In this document: in pieces, positions 1 through 5,232 of the stretch
How positions within the stretch are numbered: position 1 is the first letter of the stretch
How the letters are laid out: the number at the start of each line of letters is the position of its first letter
Origin: Oscillibacter sp.
Lineage (GTDB): Bacteria; Bacillota; Clostridia; Oscillospirales; Oscillospiraceae
Assembly: GCA_024404295.1 (NCBI GenBank)
Contig: JAKSQE010000095.1
Span: 1-5,330, forward strand
Length of the DNA: 5,330 nucleotides
Direction: 5' to 3'
Program-made: the position numbers and the translations under genes
The notes under the pieces: model-generated
What the model was told of the DNA's origin: nothing
The model's database searches: none
The model's input: only the letters and a program-made list of their open reading frames with translations

Positions 1-623
1 ATGATGTTGCAGCCCACGCCTGCCTTCTTAGCGCCGGGAAGATCGCGCTCAAGGTTATCGGCAACAGACACGCACTCAGCCAGCTCCACGCCCATTGCCT
101 TGGCGCACAGCTGATAGATCTCAAAGCCAGGCTTACGCATACCGACAACAGAGGACAGAATCACGCTGTCAAAGTACTGATCCAGGCCGTCCTCTTCCAG
201 CCAATCGGGAACCTCAGTCTCGCCGATCAGGTTGGAGATAATGCCCAGCTTGTAGCCACGCTCGTGCAGGCCCTTGATGACCTCAAAGCCGCCATCGACC
301 ACCACACGGCGGCCCTTGGACTGGCGATACTGGAAGCTCAGCTCATGGCTCAGATGCTTGATCTTTGCCTGATCGAAATCGGGCAGCAGCCACTTGCACC
401 ACAGCTCCTCGTCGTTGGACTCCTTGAACTCTTCCAGAGCCCACTTACGATAAGGCTCGTAGCGATCCTCGATGAGCTGATAGAACTCCTCGTAGGGCAT
501 ATCCGTGCCGGCCAGCTCAGCCATCTTGCGGCGAGCATGCTTCATATAAGCCTCGTCCTTCAGGGCAATACGCAGGGTGCCGCCCAGGTCGAAGAATACG
601 GCCTTAAACTTTTTCTCCATCAT
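1..623 (-). CDS. HAD-superfamily hydrolase, HAD1 (3' end cut by window edge)
   Basis: Predicted cytosolic HAD-superfamily enzyme of the helical-cap (subfamily I) type. It reads leftward, with 207 codons visible and no stop before the edge. The start is the first ATG of an ATG-ATG pair; AGGAGG at 632-637 lies 8 bases upstream. Motif I is FFDLGGTLR, with presumed nucleophile D12 and Gly at position 14, where phosphatases normally carry a general acid/base Asp. Motif II is IISN (S130), motif III is RKP (K164), and motif IV is ADNLERD (D189, D194; usually G-D, here A-D). The cap lies between about residues 20 and 110. Only 15 bases separate it from the stop of HAD2, and its ribosome binding site sits at that stop, so the two are very likely co-transcribed and translationally coupled. 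Leu codons are almost all CTG, suggesting high expression. The HAD fold is certain; the substrate is unknown and the missing Asp leaves phosphatase activity in doubt. Confidence 0.9.
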   Translation of the reverse strand, partial: MMEKKFKAVFFDLGGTLRIALKDEAYMKHARRKMAELAGTDMPYEEFYQLIEDRYEPYRKWALEEFKESNDEELWCKWLLPDFDQAKIKHLSHELSFQYRQSKGRRVVVDGGFEVIKGLHERGYKLGIISNLIGETEVPDWLEEDGLDQYFDSVILSSVVGMRKPGFEIYQLCAKAMGVELAECVSVADNLERDLPGAKKAGVGCNI

Positions 624-638
624 CAGATGTGCCTCCTC

Positions 639-1373
639 TTATGCTCTGGGGGGGAAGATGTCCAGCAGCTCGCTCAGGCAGGTAATGACGTGGTCGGGAG
701 TGAACTCCTTACCGGTAGCCTTCTCCATGTTCAGGGTGTCGGGCTCGTCGATACGGATCATCATACCGAAGCCGGCAGCCTGGGTGCCTTCCACGTCACG
801 GACGGGGTTATCACCAACATAAGCGCAGTTAGCCTCAGGAGTGCCAATGCAGCGGCAAGCCAGGTGATAAATCTCGGGGTTGGGCTTGCGCAGACGAACC
901 TTAGAGGACAGCAGAGTGGTCTTGAAGCACTGAGCCACGCCAGCCTCAGCCATCCAATCGGGGATCTCAGTCTCGGTCACGGTGTTGGCAATGATGCCCA
1001 GGGTATAGCCACGAGCGCACAGCTCCTTGATGGTCTCCACAGCATCCTCACGGGCCACGCGGCGGCCATCATGGTCACGCCACAGGCGGGTCAGCTTAGC
1101 AGCGTTGGCGAACACCATGTTGGGCTCGTAATCGGGCAGCATGTACTGAGTCCACAGCTCACCCTCGGAAGCGTCCAGCAGAGTATCCTTGGACAGCTTG
1201 CGATACTTCTTCCAACGCTCTTCCAGCTTAGCAAACAGCTCGTCATGGGTCTCCTTGGTCTGGATCAGCTCCATCAGGCCAGCCTCAGCAGCGTCGATGA
1301 ATGCCTGGTCCTTCTTGACGATACGCAGGGTGTTGCCCACGTCGAAGAAAATTGTCTGAATGTCTTTGCTCAT
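639..1373 (-). CDS. HAD-superfamily hydrolase, HAD2 (atypical motifs I and II)
   Basis: Complete 244-residue HAD-superfamily protein, a normal length for subfamily I with a helical cap. GGGAGG at 1383-1388 lies 9 bases before the ATG. Motif I is FFDVGNTLRIV, with D11 as presumed nucleophile and G13 in place of the usual acid/base Asp. Motif II reads LGIIANT, so A129 replaces the Ser/Thr that normally contacts the transferred phosphoryl group. Motif III is RKPNPEIY (K163) and motif IV is GDNPVRD (D188, D193). It aligns visibly with HAD1: both share TEIPDW/TEVPDW after motif II, and both have 118 residues between motifs I and II. It is the middle gene of a leftward operon, 41 bases after HAD3 and 15 bases before HAD1. 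Codon use is strongly biased toward CTG and C/G-ending codons. There is no signal peptide or membrane segment. Substrate unknown. Losing both the second Asp and the motif II hydroxyl makes an altered chemistry or a non-catalytic binding role possible. Confidence 0.93.
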   Translation of the reverse strand: MSKDIQTIFFDVGNTLRIVKKDQAFIDAAEAGLMELIQTKETHDELFAKLEERWKKYRKLSKDTLLDASEGELWTQYMLPDYEPNMVFANAAKLTRLWRDHDGRRVAREDAVETIKELCARGYTLGIIANTVTETEIPDWMAEAGVAQCFKTTLLSSKVRLRKPNPEIYHLACRCIGTPEANCAYVGDNPVRDVEGTQAAGFGMMIRIDEPDTLNMEKATGKEFTPDHVITCLSELLDIFPPRA

Positions 1374-1414
1374 AATAATGCGCCTCCCATTTCAATATCT
1401 AAAAATAAATGATG

Positions 1415-2164
1415 TTATGTATTTTGTGCCGCAATAATCGCGGGTATCTCACTGAGTTTATGAATCAGATAATCCGGGGTCACCGTATCAACAAATGCCA
1501 CATCCCGATGGGCAATGGATGGATTGCTGATTTGGATGGACAGCCCCACACCGGCGTTTCGGCAGCCCAAAACGTCCCGGGAAAGGGTGTCGCCCACATA
1601 GGCCATTTCCGACAGAGGGACGCCAACTTGCTTCGCCGCAATCTCGAAAATTGCCGGGTTGGGTTTTCTCACTCCCACGCCTTCCGACATAATCACGCAG
1701 GACATGTAAGATGCAATGCCGTAATCTTCCAGAACTTTGGGGACAAATGTCGTGGAAATGATATTGGAGATCACGCCAAGGATCATTCCCTGTTTCCGAA
1801 GTGCCTCCATAGTCTCAAGCAGATCCGGCTGAGGAACGTTGTGAACGCGGGTGGCATCATAGAGGACCGATATCGCCTCCGAAATAGGATCCGAAACTGC
1901 GTCACGTATCTGAAACTCTTTTAAATAGTACTCATTCCAAATCTGCACATTTGGCAGTTCCAACTGTGTGTCTTGCGACCACTGTTTATAGCGCTCGGCA
2001 TTTTCGCCCAGCAACGCAGACAGCGCAGGCACTTCTATCGGGAGAGAAACCCCAACCTCCTGCAGCTTCTGCTTCAAAGTCGTGGAAAAGCGATCTGCCA
2101 GTCCCGGGTCCCTTTGAACTGTGTGGAGTGTTCCGCCCACATCAAATAAAACCGCACGAATCAA
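1415..2164 (-). CDS. HAD-superfamily hydrolase, HAD3 (TTG start)
   Basis: First gene of the leftward operon, 249 residues from a TTG start at 2164-2162. That start is chosen because GGAAAGGAG (AGGAG core 2172-2176) sits 7 bases upstream and the protein then begins MIRAVLFDVGGTL, the normal HAD N-terminus. An in-frame ATG at 2215 would add 17 residues unlike the family and has no ribosome binding site. Motif I is FDVGGTLHTV (D8; G10 in place of the second Asp), motif II VISN (S133), motif III RKPNPAIF (K167), motif IV GDTLSRD (D192, D197). Spacing from motif II to III (34) and III to IV (25) equals that in HAD1 and HAD2, but the stretch from motif I to II is 7 residues longer, so the cap differs. 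Codon use is mixed, unlike the CTG-dominated neighbours, which points to lower expression or an older or separate origin. It lies directly behind a sigma-A promoter with an AAACGTTT operator. Substrate unknown. Confidence 0.92.
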   Translation of the reverse strand: MIRAVLFDVGGTLHTVQRDPGLADRFSTTLKQKLQEVGVSLPIEVPALSALLGENAERYKQWSQDTQLELPNVQIWNEYYLKEFQIRDAVSDPISEAISVLYDATRVHNVPQPDLLETMEALRKQGMILGVISNIISTTFVPKVLEDYGIASYMSCVIMSEGVGVRKPNPAIFEIAAKQVGVPLSEMAYVGDTLSRDVLGCRNAGVGLSIQISNPSIAHRDVAFVDTVTPDYLIHKLSEIPAIIAAQNT

Positions 2165-2171
2165 GTTTCTG

Positions 2172-2176
2172 CTCCT
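2172..2176 (-). promoter_or_regulatory. Ribosome binding site deciding the TTG start of HAD3
   Basis: AGGAG on the minus strand, within GGAAAGGAG, lies 7 bases before the TTG at 2164. No comparable purine tract precedes the in-frame ATG at 2215, so this site favours the shorter protein. Confidence 0.8.
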
Positions 2177-2227
2177 TTCCGAACAAAAAGCAGGAAGTAA
2201 CGAAAAAGCGAACATTTCAGCACAAGT

Positions 2228-2239
2228 GCAAACGTTTGC
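2228..2239. promoter_or_regulatory. Predicted LacI-family operator O1 (HAD operon)
   Basis: Perfect 12-base palindrome GCAAACGTTTGC with the central CpG typical of LacI-family operators. It lies about 8-19 bases downstream of the expected start of the leftward transcript (near 2247), a position suited to repression. A related site with the same AAACGTTT core occurs in the regulator's leader at 2430-2441, which supports binding by the adjacent LacI-type protein. It also partly fits a CcpA cre site (TGNAANCGNTNNCA), so carbon catabolite control is an alternative or additional reading. Confidence 0.72.
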
Positions 2240-2253
2240 GCTCCGTTGAAACC

Positions 2254-2283
2254 ATTATAAATGAGAAGATAGGAAAATGTCAA
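2254..2283 (-). promoter_or_regulatory. Sigma-A promoter of the HAD operon
   Basis: On the minus strand a consensus -35 TTGACA (2283-2278) and a consensus -10 TATAAT (2259-2254) are separated by 18 bases. The region upstream of the -35 (2284-2316) is A/T-rich and could act as an UP element. The expected start near 2247 gives a leader of about 83 bases before the HAD3 TTG, which contains operator O1. Confidence 0.8.
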
Positions 2284-2303
2284 TATCGCAAATGCTAAAT
2301 TAA

Positions 2304-2315
2304 GCAAACTTTTTT
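2304..2315. promoter_or_regulatory. Possible degenerate third operator between the divergent promoters
   Basis: GCAAACTTTTTT matches operator O1 (GCAAACGTTTGC) at 9 of 12 positions, with the full left half-site GCAAAC but no right half and no central CpG. It sits between the two divergent promoters, where an auxiliary operator could help looping. The A/T-rich background makes a chance match quite possible. Confidence 0.2.
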
Positions 2316-2357
2316 CTCTTTTCTGCCCAAAAAGGATTGAGAAATATGAGAATTCTG

Positions 2358-2386
2358 TTGACATGACAAGAAAAATCATATATGCT
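2358..2386 (+). promoter_or_regulatory. Sigma-A promoter of the LacI-family regulator
   Basis: TTGACA (2358-2363), a 17-base spacer and TATGCT (2381-2386) form a good sigma-A promoter on the plus strand. Transcription would begin near 2393, just after an in-frame ATG at 2390, so that upstream ATG could not serve as the translation start on this transcript. The leader is about 75 bases and carries operator O2. Confidence 0.72.
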
Positions 2387-2429
2387 TAAATGGAGCAAAA
2401 AGTTGTCTCTTTTTTTATTGTCCACGGTC

Positions 2430-2441
2430 GGAAACGTTTAC
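2430..2441. promoter_or_regulatory. Predicted LacI-family operator O2 (autoregulation)
   Basis: GGAAACGTTTAC shares the pattern G-N-AAACGTTT-N-C with O1, with a perfect 8-base palindromic core at 2432-2439. It lies about 37 bases downstream of the expected transcript start and upstream of the regulator's ATG, consistent with negative autoregulation by roadblock. It also resembles a cre site. Confidence 0.62.
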
Positions 2442-2454
2442 ACTTACTGCCGCG

Positions 2455-2458
2455 AGGT
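2455..2458 (+). promoter_or_regulatory. Ribosome binding site of the LacI-family regulator
   Basis: AGGT, within GAGGTAA, lies 9 bases before the ATG at 2468. It is too close to serve the in-frame TTG at 2462, so it supports the ATG start that gives the usual LacI-family N-terminus. Confidence 0.6.
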
Positions 2459-2467
2459 AATTTGATC

Positions 2468-3472
2468 ATGAAGAATATTACATTGAAAGACGTCGCAAAG
2501 GCCGCAAATGTATCATATGCCACCGTTTCCCGTGCACTTTCCGGCAGCTCTCAAATCGGAAGCGAGACGAGAGAGCGCATTATTAAATTGTGCGATGAAA
2601 TGGGATATACCGCCAATTATGTCGCCCGTTCTATGGTGAAGAAAAAAACGGATCTGATTGGCTTTGTTGTCCCCTCCATCGACAACCAGTTCATGTCGGA
2701 ATTGGCGTACTATGCCGAAACTTGCGCTCGCGCACACGGATACAATATCATGCTGTGCAACTCCGGCCCTGATCTGAAGCAGGAAAAGGCTGTTGTAAAG
2801 CTCCTTTTGGGCCGGCAGGTGGATGGCATTTTGATCTGTCCTCAAAGCCCTAAGACCTTTGAGAATATTCAGGCGTACACCGAGCAGGTTCCTGTTGTCT
2901 TTTTGTCCGAGAACCTTCGTGATCACCCTCAAAGTTACGTAGCTGTTGACAACACAAAAGGTACTTATCTGGGGACAGAGTATTTGTATAGCCTGGGTCA
3001 CCGTGACATCTTATACTTTGGTCAGCGTCGCTCTACGACGCACCAACTCCGTGCAGACGGCTATCGCAAAGCCTGCCAAAAATATGGATTGCAGGAGCGC
3101 TTTTTCAATAGCACTTATCCCCAATCCTCCATTGAAAACGGTTATCAAATGGCTATCGAGCTTTTCTCTCAGCCTATTGACTATACAGCAATTCTTGCAT
3201 CGACAGACTCTAACGCGATTGGCATCCTGCAGGCGGCGGACGAACTGGGCATCGATATCCCCGGCCGTCTCTCTTTGATTGGTTTCGATAACATTTGGTC
3301 CACCAGTCTGCCTCGCATTGACCTGACCACAGTAGAGCAGCCCAAGCATCTGATGGCTACACAAGCCGTAGAAATGCTGTGGGATAAAATTGAGAACGGC
3401 ACACAGGGCTATGTCCACCAAATTTTGACACCAACCCTGATTCAGCGCGGTACTTGCCGCAAAATTGACTGA
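2468..3472 (+). CDS. LacI-family transcriptional regulator
   Basis: A 334-residue protein of typical LacI/GalR length. The ATG at 2468 is chosen because it gives the family N-terminus MKNITLKDVAKAANVS, has GAGGT upstream, and the in-frame ATG at 2390 lies at or before the predicted transcript start. The helix-turn-helix spans about residues 5-25, with recognition helix VSYATVSRAL (Y17, A18, R22). The hinge helix YVARSMVKKKT has Met at position 56, where LacI itself has the intercalating Leu. From about residue 63 (LIGFVVPSIDNQFMSELA) to the C-terminus is a periplasmic-binding-protein-like effector and dimerization domain, including ASTDSNAIGILQ and IGFDNIWSTSLPRIDLTTVEQP. Effectors of this family are usually sugars, sugar phosphates or nucleobases; this one is unknown. 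It probably represses the divergent HAD operon through O1 and itself through O2. Codon use is mixed. PHP and PfkB follow 55 bases downstream on the same strand and may be co-transcribed. Confidence 0.95.
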   Translation: MKNITLKDVAKAANVSYATVSRALSGSSQIGSETRERIIKLCDEMGYTANYVARSMVKKKTDLIGFVVPSIDNQFMSELAYYAETCARAHGYNIMLCNSGPDLKQEKAVVKLLLGRQVDGILICPQSPKTFENIQAYTEQVPVVFLSENLRDHPQSYVAVDNTKGTYLGTEYLYSLGHRDILYFGQRRSTTHQLRADGYRKACQKYGLQERFFNSTYPQSSIENGYQMAIELFSQPIDYTAILASTDSNAIGILQAADELGIDIPGRLSLIGFDNIWSTSLPRIDLTTVEQPKHLMATQAVEMLWDKIENGTQGYVHQILTPTLIQRGTCRKID

Positions 3473-3493
3473 AGTCTGTGCTTATTATAAATT
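3465..3493 (+). promoter_or_regulatory. Possible internal promoter for the PHP-PfkB pair
   Basis: TTGACT (3465-3470) overlaps the regulator's stop codon. It is followed by TAAATT at 17 bases (3488-3493) or TATAAA at a short 15 bases (3486-3491). The gap is very A/T-rich and holds no terminator-like hairpin, so read-through from the regulator promoter is equally possible. A separate promoter would fit the much stronger codon bias of the two genes. No AAACGTTT operator is seen here. Confidence 0.3.
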
Positions 3494-3513
3494 TTTTAAT
3501 GGTACTATATAAA

Positions 3514-3519
3514 GAGGAG
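3514..3519 (+). promoter_or_regulatory. Ribosome binding site deciding the PHP start
   Basis: GAGGAG lies 8 bases before the ATG at 3528. It overlaps the in-frame GTG at 3519-3521, which therefore cannot be the start. Confidence 0.8.
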
Positions 3520-3527
3520 TGACAAAT

Positions 3528-4256
3528 ATGAACGGTTTTCGTTATGACCCCCACACCCACACCTCCGAGACCAGCAAGTGCGGTCATCTGCCTGCTGCGG
3601 ACGTTGTGGAACGCTATGTAAAAAACGGCTTTGCCGGTTTAGTGGTTACTGACCATCTGCATCCTGAGTATCTTTCCCGTATTGACGTGGATCACAACTG
3701 GGATCATGTTATGGATCATTATCTGACCGGCTACAAGGCTTCTAAAAAGCGCGGCGATGAGCTGGGCTTCGATGTCATTCTGGGAGCAGAGTTCCGTTTC
3801 CCCGAGAACGACAACGACTATCTGGTCTACGGCATCGACGAGCAGTGGCTGCGTTCTAATCCCTACGCATGCTGCATGAGCGCGCAGGAATTTTATGATA
3901 AATTCCACAACGAGGTTCTGATCATTCACGCTCACCCCTTCCGCAAGGGTAGTGCTCCCGTTCAGGAGACCGCTATTCACGGCGCAGAGCTGATCAATGC
4001 CAACCCCCGTCATGAGAACAACAACGACAAGGCTCTGGAGCTGTGCCTGCGTCATCCCGAGTATTTCCGTCTGGCTGGTTCCGACACCCATCGCGACGGC
4101 GATGAGGCTCGCACCGCCGTTGTTCTCCCCTCTCGCGTGAAGGATTCCTTCGAGTATAAAAAGATGATTGAAACCCGCCAGTTCCAGCTGTGGAGCCCCG
4201 AGTTCCAGTCCTTTGTTGATAAAGATTTGGAAATTAGAAAGGGAGAAAACGCATGA
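3528..4256 (+). CDS. PHP-domain metal-dependent phosphoesterase
   Basis: A 242-residue single-domain PHP (polymerase and histidinol phosphatase) protein, predicted to hydrolyse a small phosphoester in the cytosol with a multi-metal centre. The usual ligands are visible in order: HTH at 9-11, TDH at 41-43, GAE with E88, HAHP with H134/H136, and GSDTH with D186 and H188. The stretch ELINANPRH (154-162) matches the E-x-x-N-x-R loop common in this family. No polymerase or AMP-binding extension is present, which separates it from DNA polymerase PHP domains. Related stand-alone PHP enzymes include histidinol phosphatases, 3',5'-nucleotide bisphosphate phosphatases and a cyclic phosphodiesterase, so the substrate cannot be assigned. 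Its stop overlaps the PfkB start by ATGA, implying translational coupling and a shared pathway with the kinase. Codon use is highly biased, suggesting strong expression. The start is set by GAGGAG 8 bases upstream. Confidence 0.93.
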   Translation: MNGFRYDPHTHTSETSKCGHLPAADVVERYVKNGFAGLVVTDHLHPEYLSRIDVDHNWDHVMDHYLTGYKASKKRGDELGFDVILGAEFRFPENDNDYLVYGIDEQWLRSNPYACCMSAQEFYDKFHNEVLIIHAHPFRKGSAPVQETAIHGAELINANPRHENNNDKALELCLRHPEYFRLAGSDTHRDGDEARTAVVLPSRVKDSFEYKKMIETRQFQLWSPEFQSFVDKDLEIRKGENA

Positions 4257-5134
4257 GCAAGTACACTTCTTTAATTATCGGTGAGGTGGCACAGGACACA
4301 AACGTGGACTATGATGGCACCACAGTCAAGGCTACCGGCGGCGCCGTTTATTATTCCGGCTTTGCCGCAGCAAACATGGGCCATAAGATTGCCGTCCTGC
4401 CCAAGGCAGACACCAACGTGGTCGATCTGAAAGCCGCTTTCGCAGATGCCCCGAACATCACTGTCTATCCCGTCCACAGCCCCACTTCCTTTGTGACCAA
4501 GAATGTCTATCACACCAAGGATCGTGAGCGCCGCACCTCTACCGTGGACAGCGTGATCGTTCCCTATCAGCCCAATGAGGTTCCCGCCGATATCGACGCC
4601 GAGATCTGGCATCTGGCCGGTCTGGTGGGCGGCGACATCCCCAACGAGATGATTCCCTACGCTGCACAGCACGCTATGCTGGCTATCGATGTGCAGTGCA
4701 TGCTGCGTTGGGTGGAAAACGGCGGCATGGTTTATCACGATTGGCCCGAGAAGAAGGAAATGCTGCCTTATGTCCGCTTCCTGAAGACCGATGCCGCCGA
4801 GGCTGAGATCCTGACCGGTCTGACCGATCGCGCTGAGGCTGCTAAGGTTCTGTATAGCTGGGGCGCTAAGGAAATTTTGATCACTCACAATACCGAGGTT
4901 CTGGTTTATGATGGCAAGGAGATCTACACCTGCCCCATCAAGTCTCGTGATATGTCTGGTCGTACCGGCCGTGGCGACACGACTTTCGCCGGCTACATCA
5001 ACGAGCGCCTGACCCACGATATTCCCACCTCCCTGCAGACCGCTACCGCTCTGGTTTCTCTGAAGATGGAGACTCCGGGTCCCTTCCGCGGCTGCCGTGC
5101 CGATGTGGAAGATTACATCAAGAAGTTCTATTAA
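4253..5134 (+). CDS. PfkB-family carbohydrate/polyol kinase
   Basis: A 293-residue kinase of the ribokinase/PfkB family, predicted to phosphorylate a hydroxyl of a sugar, polyol or nucleoside using ATP. GGTGG-type signature 1 appears as KATGGAVYYSGFAAANMG (26-43), where the substrate is bound. DVQCMLR (146-152) and FLKTDAAEAEILTG (176-189) are family landmarks before the nucleotide site. The C-terminal signature reads SGRTGRGDTTFAGY, with catalytic base D242; the usual G-A-G-D is here G-R-G-D. The protein is slightly shorter than the common 300-330 residues, as in some inositol- and nucleoside-kinase-like members; a polyol such as inositol is a guess only. GGGAG at 4241-4245 lies 7 bases before the ATG, which overlaps the PHP stop (ATGA), so the two are translationally coupled. 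Codon use is strongly biased as in PHP. It is the last gene before the terminator. Confidence 0.93.
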   Translation: MSKYTSLIIGEVAQDTNVDYDGTTVKATGGAVYYSGFAAANMGHKIAVLPKADTNVVDLKAAFADAPNITVYPVHSPTSFVTKNVYHTKDRERRTSTVDSVIVPYQPNEVPADIDAEIWHLAGLVGGDIPNEMIPYAAQHAMLAIDVQCMLRWVENGGMVYHDWPEKKEMLPYVRFLKTDAAEAEILTGLTDRAEAAKVLYSWGAKEILITHNTEVLVYDGKEIYTCPIKSRDMSGRTGRGDTTFAGYINERLTHDIPTSLQTATALVSLKMETPGPFRGCRADVEDYIKKFY

Positions 5135-5148
5135 GATTGAGATTCACG

Positions 5149-5184
5149 AAAAAGCTCTCCATCAGTCGATGGAGAGCTTTTTTT
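5149..5184. terminator. Strong, apparently bidirectional intrinsic terminator
   Basis: A perfect 15-base stem pairs AAAAAGCTCTCCATC (5149-5163) with GATGGAGAGCTTTTT (5168-5182) around the tetraloop AGTC. T-tracts follow the stem on both strands: seven T at 5178-5184 on plus, and five T on minus. It begins 14 bases after the PfkB stop and ends the rightward operon. The symmetric tails suggest it also serves a convergent minus-strand gene from the right. Confidence 0.93.
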
Positions 5185-5232
5185 CATGTCTTTTCTCTGA
5201 CACATGCAATATTCATCTTGTTTTGGCGGTAT

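Noticed and set aside
264..1412. Long open frame on the plus strand (382 codons) across HAD2 and part of HAD1
   Set aside because: It is antisense to two clear HAD genes with intact motifs and ribosome binding sites. It exists because the strong C/G-ending codon bias removes stops on the other strand; the translation is Leu/Gln/His-rich with no recognisable domain.
2165..2215. 17-residue N-terminal extension of HAD3 from the ATG at 2215
   Set aside because: No ribosome binding site upstream, the extension is unlike the HAD N-terminus, and a strong AGGAG sits 7 bases before the internal TTG.
2228..2441. CcpA cre sites as the sole explanation of the AAACGTTT motifs
   Set aside because: The fit to the cre consensus is only partial (O1 misses at least three positions), and two matching sites flank the start of a LacI-family gene. 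Dual control is not excluded.
2390..2467. 26-residue N-terminal extension of the LacI regulator from the ATG at 2390
   Set aside because: The ATG lies at or before the predicted transcript start, has no ribosome binding site, and the stretch contains operator O2 rather than a conserved sequence.
4271..5017. Long open frame on the minus strand opposite PfkB
   Set aside because: Antisense shadow of a clear PfkB kinase, caused by the same codon bias; low-complexity Gly/Ile/His/Val composition and no family motif.
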